Shown piece after piece: positions 1-5,315 of a DNA stretch of 9,594 nucleotides (positions are counted from its first letter, which is position 1; every line of letters starts with the position of its first letter). The DNA is from Acidimicrobiaceae bacterium. GTDB taxonomy: Bacteria > Actinomycetota > Acidimicrobiia > Acidimicrobiales > UBA8190. The position numbers and the translations under genes are program-made. The notes under the pieces are model-generated. The model saw only the letters and a program-made list of their open reading frames with translations, made no database searches and was not told where the DNA came from. The DNA is taken from assembly GCA_003453695.1 (NCBI GenBank), contig DMNK01000129.1, positions 35,987-45,580 on the forward strand, written 5' to 3'.

Positions 1-1056
1 CCGGTCCCCGAAGCACACCGTCCCACCATCCATCGCGACCGGCACGGCTACGAGCACGTCGTGGTGGACGGGACCGAGATCCTGGCCGTGCCCATCGGCA
101 CGCTGGCCACGCCGGGGGGACGGTTCTCCGACCCGGACGCCTTCCGCAGCCTCGAGGAGGCCCTCCCCGGCGGCAGCGACCCCAAAGCGCGCCTCGAAGA
201 CATGGACGTAGAGGGCATCGACCAGGCCGTGCTCTTCCCGTCGGTGGGGCTGTACTTCTGGGCCCTCGACGACCCGGCTCCCGCCGTCTCCATCGCCCGC
301 GCCTACAACGACTGGCTGGCCTCCTACTGCGCCGACGATCCCAGGCGGCTGTTCGGGGCGGCCATGCTGCCCATGCAGGACCCACGAGCGGCGGCGGTCG
401 AGCTGCGCCGTGCCCACGACGAGCTCGGCTTCCCGGCCGCCTTCGTGCGTCCCAACCCCTGCTGCGGGCGGAGCCTGTCCGATGCCGCCTACGAGCCGGT
501 GTGGGAAGCCGCCGAAGAAACAGGAACGGCGATCGGCGTGCACGAAGGCAGCTCGGTGATCCTCCCCACCTTGGGCGCCGACCGGCCCTTCAACCCGCTC
601 GTGCTCCACGCCGTGTCGCACAGCTTCGAAGAGATGCTGGCGTGTGCCCAGCTCATCGCCTTCGGCGTGCTCGAGCGTCACCCCGGCCTGCGCGTGGTCT
701 TCCTCGAGTCGGGCGGCGGATGGGCGCCGTTCTGGACGGAGCGCCTCGACGAGCAGGCCGAGAGCTTCGGCGACTTCTGCCCGGACATGAAGCTCAAGCC
801 CAGTGAGTACTTCGCCCGCCAGTGCTGGATCAGCTTCGAGGTCGAGGAGCGGACCCTTCCCCTTCTGGCGCCCGTTCTCGGCACCGGCCGCGTCGTGTGG
901 GGATCGGACTATCCGCACCACGACGCCACCTTCCCCGGTGCGGTCGACGCCCTGCGGCGCACCATCGCCCCCATGGCCGAGAAGGAACGGGCGCTGGTGC
1001 TCGGCGCCAACGCCGCCGAGCTGTACCGCCTCCCCCCAGGCAGAGCACCGAGGTGA
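1..1056 (+). CDS. Amidohydrolase family 2 (TIM-barrel metal hydrolase/decarboxylase), 5'-truncated by window edge
   Basis: The frame is open from base 1, so the true start lies outside the window; a GTG at 61 is available, but the codons before it (…HRDRHGYEHVVVDG) read like genuine protein. About 351 codons are visible. Features typical of the amidohydrolase_2/ACMSD-like family, numbered from base 1: MDVEGIDQAVLFP near residue 70, GVHEGSS near 180, VFLESGGGWAPFWTERLD near 235, the metal/active-site motif WGSDYPHHD near 300, and the closing GANAAELYRL. The N-terminal metal-binding HxH expected in the family must be upstream. Relatives hydrolyse or decarboxylate cyclic or aromatic acids and use a divalent metal; here the substrate is unknown. 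It is probably co-transcribed with the acyl-CoA synthetase 10 bp downstream, so it may act on an intermediate of the same pathway. The family is secure; the function is inferred. Confidence 0.88.
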   Translation, partial: PVPEAHRPTIHRDRHGYEHVVVDGTEILAVPIGTLATPGGRFSDPDAFRSLEEALPGGSDPKARLEDMDVEGIDQAVLFPSVGLYFWALDDPAPAVSIARAYNDWLASYCADDPRRLFGAAMLPMQDPRAAAVELRRAHDELGFPAAFVRPNPCCGRSLSDAAYEPVWEAAEETGTAIGVHEGSSVILPTLGADRPFNPLVLHAVSHSFEEMLACAQLIAFGVLERHPGLRVVFLESGGGWAPFWTERLDEQAESFGDFCPDMKLKPSEYFARQCWISFEVEERTLPLLAPVLGTGRVVWGSDYPHHDATFPGAVDALRRTIAPMAEKERALVLGANAAELYRLPPGRAPR

Positions 1057-1057
1057 G
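1050..1057 (+). promoter_or_regulatory. Ribosome binding site setting the start of the acyl-CoA synthetase
   Basis: GAGGTGAG overlaps the stop codon of the amidohydrolase and lies 9 nt before the GTG at 1067. It supports that GTG over the long upstream extension of the same open frame (open from about 803), which is only the amidohydrolase gene read in another frame. Confidence 0.6.
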
Positions 1058-1066
1058 AGCGACGAG

Positions 1067-2644
1067 GTGAGCGAGGTCCTCGACGCGAGCGGCCTGGCCG
1101 AGGTGGTGAGAGACGCGGGACGCAGGTACGGGACGCACCCGCTGTACGTCACGGAGGACGGCGGCGTCCTCAGCTACTCGCAGCTCGACACCGGCTCCGA
1201 CCGGCTGGCCGCAGGCTTGGGGCGCCGCGGCATCGGGGTCGGGGACGTGGTGGCCCTCCTCCTCCCCTCGGGCCCGCACTACGCGCTGTGCTACGCGGCG
1301 CTGGCCAAGCTGGGAGCCATCACCGCCGGAGTGAACGAGCGTCTGTCCCCGCCCGAGCGCGGCGCCTGTGTGTCGGTGGCGAGCCCCCGCCTGGTGATCG
1401 GCACGCCGGCGCTGTTGGACGGCATCGATCCCGCCTCCAAGGCGGACACCGAGTTCGTCGCCTTAGAGCTCTCCTCCCCCGTCGGGGACGACGACGCCCT
1501 CGGGGGCCTGGCGCCGCTGGCCGCAGCGGACGCGGACGTGCCCGCACTCGACCCCGACCCCGACCGCCCGGTGGCCATCGTCTTCACCTCCGGCACCACC
1601 GGGATGCCCAAGGGTGCGGTGTTCGCCGGGCGGCAACTGGACGCCATCTCGGAGGTCGACGGCGGAAGGCGGTGGGGCGGGGGCGGCACGAGCATCTCCT
1701 CGACCCCCTTCGCCCATCTGGGCACCATGACCAAGCTCCCCCAGGTGCTGCGCGCCGGTGGCACCAGCTACGTGATGGCCAAGTGGTCGGCAGCGGCCGC
1801 CCTCGAGCTGGTGGAACGCCGCCGCATCACCACCATCGGCGGCATCCCCACCCAGGTGGCGCTCATGCTGCGCCACGAACGCTTCACCGCCACCGACGTC
1901 TCGAGCGTGGGGCTCGTGGCCCTGGGGGGAGGGCCGTCGACGGCGAGCCTCGTGCGCGAGGCGCGCGCCGGGTTCGGGGCGCCGGTGGTGGTGCGCTACA
2001 CGTGCACCGAGGCGGGTGTCGGCGTGGGCACCATGCCCGACGATCCCGACGAGGACGCCGAAGAGACGGTGGGCAGGGCCCGCCACGGCGTGGAGCTCAC
2101 GGTGCGAGACGAAGCCGGGGGCCCGCTGGCCGGCGGTGAGGTCGGCGAGGTCTGCCTCAGGTCGGCGGCAACCATGACCGGGTACTGGCGGGACCCCGGG
2201 GCCACGGCGGCGGTGTTCACCGCTGACGGCGCGGTGCGCACCGGCGACCTGGGGTACCTCGACGACCGGGGGCGGCTGCACCTGTCGGGACGGGCCAAGG
2301 AGATGTACGTCCGCGGCGGCTACAACGTCTTCCCCCTCGAGGTCGAGTCCGTGCTCGAGGGCCACCCCCAGGTGGCGCACGTGGCAGTCGCTCCCCGGGC
2401 CGATCCGGTCATGGGGGAGATCGGCGTGGCCGTGGTGGTGGCGCGTCACGGGCACGATGCCCCCACCCTCGAAGCGCTCCGCGACTTCGCCGGCGCCCAG
2501 CTGGCGGCCCACAAGCTTCCCGAGGCCGTGGTCGTGGTGCACGAGCTGCCCCGCACGGCGATGGAGAAGGTGGACCGCCGGGCCCTGGCCGAGATCGCCG
2601 CCGGGCCCCCCCACGAACGCTTCAGTCCGTCGACAGCGCGGTGA
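1067..2644 (+). CDS. AMP-dependent acyl-CoA synthetase (ANL superfamily), canonical
   Basis: A 525-aa protein starting at GTG, of normal length for a fatty-acyl/aryl-CoA ligase. It would activate a carboxylic acid with ATP and CoA via an acyl-adenylate. All core ANL motifs are visible: P-loop TSGTTGMPKG (174-183), YTCTE (A5, 311-315), RTGDLG (A7, 391-396), the hinge region GRAKEMYVRGGYNVFP (408-423), and a C-terminal LPRTAMEKVDR whose K501 matches the catalytic lysine of the adenylation step. No signal peptide or membrane segment is seen, so it should be cytosolic. It follows the amidohydrolase by 10 bp, likely in one transcript, and its last 23 bp overlap the 3' end of the opposite-strand SDR. 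It is probably fully active; the acyl substrate cannot be told from sequence. It serves as the intact reference for the degenerate paralogue at 7899-9464. Confidence 0.93.
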   Translation: MSEVLDASGLAEVVRDAGRRYGTHPLYVTEDGGVLSYSQLDTGSDRLAAGLGRRGIGVGDVVALLLPSGPHYALCYAALAKLGAITAGVNERLSPPERGACVSVASPRLVIGTPALLDGIDPASKADTEFVALELSSPVGDDDALGGLAPLAAADADVPALDPDPDRPVAIVFTSGTTGMPKGAVFAGRQLDAISEVDGGRRWGGGGTSISSTPFAHLGTMTKLPQVLRAGGTSYVMAKWSAAAALELVERRRITTIGGIPTQVALMLRHERFTATDVSSVGLVALGGGPSTASLVREARAGFGAPVVVRYTCTEAGVGVGTMPDDPDEDAEETVGRARHGVELTVRDEAGGPLAGGEVGEVCLRSAATMTGYWRDPGATAAVFTADGAVRTGDLGYLDDRGRLHLSGRAKEMYVRGGYNVFPLEVESVLEGHPQVAHVAVAPRADPVMGEIGVAVVVARHGHDAPTLEALRDFAGAQLAAHKLPEAVVVVHELPRTAMEKVDRRALAEIAAGPPHERFSPSTAR

Positions 2645-3410
2645 GATCCACGTCGTCGGGCCCCTCCTCGGCGACCAGGGCGTCGAGCACGGCGGCGGCG
2701 GTCTGCTCGGCGCTCCACACCGGGCCCTCGAGGTAGCCCCCGTTCGCCCAGGCCGTCACCGCCTCCGACGCGGCGGCCTTCTCCCACCCGTCGGCGAAGG
2801 GGGTGGTCGTGTTGGGCACGACCACGTCGAGCACCCGCAGCCACGGCTCCTCACCCCGCAGCCCCCGCGCCACGGTGGCGAGGGCGGCCTTGGAGGCGGC
2901 GTAGGGGACGATCCCGGGCCACGGTCGCTCCACGATGTGCGTGGACAGCACCACCACCGACGGCCGGGGCCCGCTCGCTCCGTGGGCGTCGCGCAGCGGC
3001 TGCAGGGCGCCGGCCAGCACCAGGGCGCCGCCCACGACGTTGGTGGCGAGCACCACCTCCCACTCCTCGGCGGAAGCGTCCGAGAGGCGTCCGAGCGGCG
3101 CCACCCCAGAGGAGAAGACGACCGTGTCGAGCCCGCCGAGCAGCTGGGCGGCGTCGGCTGCGACCGAGCGCGCCGCTTGCGGCTCGGTCACGTCACACCA
3201 CAGTCGCTGCGCGGCCCCGCCCGCCGCCTTGGCCTGCGACACCGTGGCCTCGAGCTCGTCGAGCCGGCGCGCCGCCACGGCCACGGCAGCGCCGGCCCCG
3301 GCCGCCAGCAGCGCCAGCGCCCGCCCGATCCCCGAGGACGCACCCACGACGAGCATGCGCCGGCCGCGCAGGGCCGGCCAGCGCTCGCTCGGGGCCGGCG
3401 ACGACGTCAC
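2622..3410 (-). CDS. Short-chain dehydrogenase/reductase (SDR)
   Basis: A 262-aa classical SDR, a Rossmann-fold NAD(P)-dependent alcohol dehydrogenase or ketoreductase. Motifs in order: dinucleotide-binding GASSGIG (23-29), AARR at the end of the second strand (R48/R49, suggesting NADPH preference), CDVT (72-75), SSG in place of the usual NAG (100-102), structural N124 in ATNVVG, catalytic S156 in VVVLSTH, and YxxxK as Y170/K174. The GTG at 3410 is preferred over an ATG at 3356, because the latter would remove the residues that normally precede the first beta strand, and because a TACGCT -10 box lies 8 nt before this GTG. No Shine-Dalgarno is seen, which fits a leaderless transcript. It is transcribed divergently from the DUF35 gene and converges on the acyl-CoA synthetase. 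A role on a hydroxyacyl-CoA or hydroxylated ring is plausible; the substrate is unknown. Confidence 0.9.
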   Translation of the reverse strand: MTSSPAPSERWPALRGRRMLVVGASSGIGRALALLAAGAGAAVAVAARRLDELEATVSQAKAAGGAAQRLWCDVTEPQAARSVAADAAQLLGGLDTVVFSSGVAPLGRLSDASAEEWEVVLATNVVGGALVLAGALQPLRDAHGASGPRPSVVVLSTHIVERPWPGIVPYAASKAALATVARGLRGEEPWLRVLDVVVPNTTTPFADGWEKAAASEAVTAWANGGYLEGPVWSAEQTAAAVLDALVAEEGPDDVDLTALSTD

Positions 3411-3418
3411 GGCGCGGC

Positions 3419-3424
3419 AGCGTA
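3419..3424 (-). promoter_or_regulatory. -10 box of the leaderless SDR promoter
   Basis: On the minus strand this reads TACGCT, fitting the actinobacterial TAnnnT -10 pattern. Exactly 8 nt (GCCGCGCC) separate it from the GTG start at 3410, so transcription should begin at or within a base or two of the start codon. Seventeen bp upstream lies the 3442-3457 palindrome, whose near half occupies the -35 position. Confidence 0.55.
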
Positions 3425-3441
3425 CCGAAGCCGTGGCGAAG

Positions 3442-3457
3442 CTGACGGCGGTGTCAG
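3442..3457. promoter_or_regulatory. 16-bp palindromic operator in the divergent promoter (site 1)
   Basis: CTGACGGCGGTGTCAG has perfect 5-bp arms (CTGAC/GTCAG) around six bases. It is centred between two divergent promoters: 17 bp to the -10 box of the DUF35 gene (3475-3480) and 17 bp to the -10 box of the SDR gene (3419-3424). Each half therefore sits at the -35 position of one promoter, and neither half resembles TTGACA, so bound protein would compete with or replace -35 recognition on both sides. A near-identical site (13 of 16 bases) lies at 5282-5297. The binding protein is unknown; TetR-type repressors are common in such clusters, but none is encoded here. Confidence 0.6.
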
Positions 3458-3474
3458 GAGCGGTGGGCCCGCAG

Positions 3475-3480
3475 TACAGT
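3475..3480 (+). promoter_or_regulatory. -10 box of the leaderless DUF35/thiolase promoter
   Basis: TACAGT (TAnnnT) is followed by 8 nt (GCGCCCCC) and then the ATG at 3489. There is no Shine-Dalgarno in that space, which fits a leaderless mRNA. The -35 position with a 17-bp spacer is TGTCAG, the right half of the palindrome at 3442-3457. Confidence 0.6.
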
Positions 3481-3488
3481 GCGCCCCC

Positions 3489-4001
3489 ATGTCAGAGGCG
3501 GCCTCGGCGTCAGACCCGGAGACCACGACGGGCACGGCGCTCGGGCGGGGTCCCGCCATCCGGGTGCTCCCCCGGCTCGACGGCGCCAACCGCTTCTTCT
3601 GGACCTCGGGCGCACAGGGCGTGCTGCGTTTCCTCCGTTGCGAGCGGTGCCGGCGCTACGTGCACCCTCCGGCGCCCCTCTGCCCGTACTGCGAGGACGG
3701 CCAGGGCCGCCTCGAGCCCGAAGCGGTGAGCGGACGGGGGCGACTGCACTCCTTCACGGTGAACTACCAGCAGTGGATCCCCGACGACGGGCCGTACGTG
3801 GTCGGGCTGGTCACCATCGACGAGCAGGACGACGTCCGGCTCATGACCAACATCGTCGACTGCGCGGCGGCGGAGCTCGAAGCCGAGATGCCCGTCGAAG
3901 TCACCTTCGAACAGCACGAAGACGTGTGGCTCCCGCTCTTCCGTCCCGCTGGCGGACGCGCCGGCGCAGCCGCCGGCGAACCCGCGGGCGGTTCGAGGTG
4001 A
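3489..4001 (+). CDS. DUF35 zinc-ribbon/OB-fold acyl-CoA-associated protein
   Basis: A 170-aa protein in the usual size range for stand-alone DUF35 proteins. An N-terminal rubredoxin-like zinc ribbon has C51xxC54 and C65xxC68, in a typical context (…LRCERCRRYVHPPAPLCPYC…). An OB-fold domain follows (about 82-152, from GRGRLHSFTVNYQQW through YVVGLVTID to VTFEQHEDVWLPLF), then a low-complexity Gly/Ala tail from about 155. Members bind and help position acyl-CoA for a partner thiolase-fold enzyme; in mycobacterial cholesterol side-chain degradation the DUF35 domain of ChsH2 does this for the aldolase Ltp2. Here the TGA stop overlaps the GTG of the thiolase-like gene by 4 nt, which implies coupled translation and a stoichiometric complex. 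The ATG at 3489 is chosen because the DUF35 N-terminus begins there and a -10 box lies 8 nt before it. Confidence 0.9.
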   Translation: MSEAASASDPETTTGTALGRGPAIRVLPRLDGANRFFWTSGAQGVLRFLRCERCRRYVHPPAPLCPYCEDGQGRLEPEAVSGRGRLHSFTVNYQQWIPDDGPYVVGLVTIDEQDDVRLMTNIVDCAAAELEAEMPVEVTFEQHEDVWLPLFRPAGGRAGAAAGEPAGGSR

Positions 4002-5206
4002 CCGACTTCTTGGAGCGCCGGGCCATCATCTCGGGCATCGGCCAGTCGAAGATCGGGCGGCGGCTGGGGCGAAGCGCCGTCGACCTCACCGTCGAAGCGG
4101 GGCTGGCCGCCATCGCCGACGCCGGCCTCACCCGCGACGACATCGACGGGCTGGCCACCTATCCGGGCGGCGGCATGGGCGGCGAGGCGTTCGCCGGGCC
4201 CACCAGCCCCGAGGTGCAGGACGCCATGCGGCTCAAGCTGAACTGGCACGACGGGGGTGGAGAGGGCCCGGGACAGATCCGGGCCGTGTTCGCCGCCTGT
4301 CTGGCGGTGGCGGCGGGGCTGGCGCGCCACGTGCTCGTCTACCGCACCGTGACCGAGTCCACGGCCCAGGGCAGCGGGGGCCGGCAGGGCATCGGCGGGG
4401 CGGTGAGCGGAGGAGGACGGATCCCCCGCTTCAGCGGTTCGTTCCAGTGGATGCTGCCCTTCGGGGCGGTGTCGGCGGCCAACTGGCTGGCGCTCGTGGC
4501 CACCCGGCGCATGCACGAGTTCGGCCTGCGCCGCGACCAGCTGGCCTGGATCGCCCTCAACGGGCGGGCCAATGCGGCGCGCAACCCCATCGCCGTCTAC
4601 CGCGACCCCATGACGCTCGACGACTACATGGCCGTGCGCATGGTGACGACACCGCTGTGCCTGTACGACTGCGACGCCCCCTGCGACGGCTCGACGGCGG
4701 TGGTGGTGTCCCACGCCGACTACGCGCCCGACGCCCCCAATCCCGCCTGCCACGTGAACGCCATCGGCACCGCCCTGCGGGGACGGCCCAGCTGGGACCA
4801 GTTCGACGACATGACCACGATGGCGGCGCGCGACGCGGCGGCGAGCATGTGGAAGCGCACCGACCTGCGCCCCGCCGACGTCGACACCGCCCAGCTCTAC
4901 GACGGCTTCAGCATCATCACCATGGTGTGGCTGGAAGAGCTCGGCTTCTGTGGAAAGGGGGAGAGCGGGGCCTTCGTGGACGGAGGCCGCTCCATCGCCC
5001 TCGACGGGCCGCTGGCGCTCAACACGAGCGGTGGCCAGCTCTCGGCCGGACGCCTTCACGGCTTCGGGCTCCTGCACGAGGCGTGTGTGCAGCTACGCGG
5101 GCAGGGCGGGGAGCGCCAGATCCCCCGCCAGCCCGAGGTGGCGGTGGTGGCCAACGGCGGCGGGCCCATCGCCGGCTCCATGCTCCTCACCCGGGGCGCC
5201 GGCTGA
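3998..5206 (+). CDS. Thiolase-superfamily protein (lipid-transfer protein/Ltp-like), DUF35 partner
   Basis: A 402-aa protein starting at GTG in a GTGA overlap with the DUF35 stop. The thiolase fold is recognised from the N-terminal RRAIISGIGQSKIGRR, the DLTVEAGLAAIADAGL helix, DGSTAVVVS (230-238), YDGFS (301-305), NTSGGQLSAGRLHG (342-355, containing His354) and the C-terminal NGGGP (386-390). The usual nucleophile motif (CxS or SCxSG) is absent: the corresponding stretch reads GEGPGQ (89-94), with C101 further along in an Ala-rich helix. The C-terminal Cys of true thiolases is also missing. This pattern is that of DUF35-dependent relatives such as Ltp2, which does retro-aldol cleavage rather than thiolysis. 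Retro-aldol or Claisen-type C-C bond chemistry on an acyl-CoA is the best inference. The fold and pairing are secure; the reaction is not. Confidence 0.88.
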   Translation: MTDFLERRAIISGIGQSKIGRRLGRSAVDLTVEAGLAAIADAGLTRDDIDGLATYPGGGMGGEAFAGPTSPEVQDAMRLKLNWHDGGGEGPGQIRAVFAACLAVAAGLARHVLVYRTVTESTAQGSGGRQGIGGAVSGGGRIPRFSGSFQWMLPFGAVSAANWLALVATRRMHEFGLRRDQLAWIALNGRANAARNPIAVYRDPMTLDDYMAVRMVTTPLCLYDCDAPCDGSTAVVVSHADYAPDAPNPACHVNAIGTALRGRPSWDQFDDMTTMAARDAAASMWKRTDLRPADVDTAQLYDGFSIITMVWLEELGFCGKGESGAFVDGGRSIALDGPLALNTSGGQLSAGRLHGFGLLHEACVQLRGQGGERQIPRQPEVAVVANGGGPIAGSMLLTRGAG

Positions 5207-5231
5207 CCTTCCCGGGATCGCCGGCTGACCT
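5197..5231 (+). repeat. Direct repeat of 13 bp across the thiolase stop codon
   Basis: CGCCGGCTGACCT occurs at 5197-5209 and again at 5219-5231, 22 bp apart start to start (about two helical turns). The first copy contains the TGA stop of the thiolase-like gene (5204-5206). Each copy contains CTGAC, the same five bases as one arm of the operators at 3442 and 5282, so these may be extra half-sites or simply a small tandem duplication. Confidence 0.6.
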
Positions 5232-5244
5232 CTCTATATAGAGA
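5231..5244. promoter_or_regulatory. Perfect 14-bp AT-rich palindrome, possible operator or -10 region
   Basis: TCTCTATATAGAGA is its own reverse complement and stands out as the only A/T-rich block in this GC-rich intergenic region, 72 bp before the acyl-CoA dehydrogenase start. It does not extend beyond 14 bp. It could be a second operator, or its TATATA could act as a -10 box giving a transcript with a leader of roughly 65 nt. It lacks a GC stem with a T-run, so a terminator is unlikely. Confidence 0.45.
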
Positions 5245-5281
5245 AAGGCGCGGGCAAGGTCCTGCGCCCGGGGCCCAATCT

Positions 5282-5297
5282 CTGACACCGATGTCAG
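5282..5297. promoter_or_regulatory. 16-bp palindromic operator upstream of the acyl-CoA dehydrogenase (site 2)
   Basis: CTGACACCGATGTCAG has perfect 6-bp arms (CTGACA/TGTCAG) around CCGA. It matches the site at 3442-3457 in 13 of 16 positions. It ends only 4 bp before the -10 box at 5302-5307, so bound protein would cover the spacer and -35 region and block RNA polymerase; this favours a repressor. Its left arm CTGACA also resembles a -35 box (5 of 6 to TTGACA), but with a short 14-bp spacer. Confidence 0.6.
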
Positions 5298-5301
5298 GGA
5301 C

Positions 5302-5307
5302 TACGAT
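5302..5307 (+). promoter_or_regulatory. -10 box of the leaderless acyl-CoA dehydrogenase promoter
   Basis: TACGAT (TAnnnT) is followed by 8 nt (CCCCGGGC) and the GTG at 5316, the same geometry as at the SDR and DUF35 genes. No Shine-Dalgarno precedes the GTG. Confidence 0.58.
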
Positions 5308-5315
5308 CCCCGGGC

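Noticed and set aside
803..1066. N-terminal extension of the acyl-CoA synthetase frame
   Set aside because: It reads as the amidohydrolase gene in another frame (Ser/Pro/Arg-rich), while the synthetase N-terminus and a Shine-Dalgarno fit the GTG at 1067.
1463..2614. A 383-codon minus-strand frame opposite the acyl-CoA synthetase
   Set aside because: Same shadow pattern; no domain features.
3764..5077. A 437-codon minus-strand frame opposite the thiolase-like gene
   Set aside because: The translation is repetitive Gly/His/Val/Arg with no motif, and it lies opposite a well-supported gene.
5247..5268. GGCGC…GCGCC inverted repeat as a terminator after the thiolase-like gene
   Set aside because: Only a 5-bp stem with a 12-nt loop and no T-run; such short GC pairings are common in this DNA.
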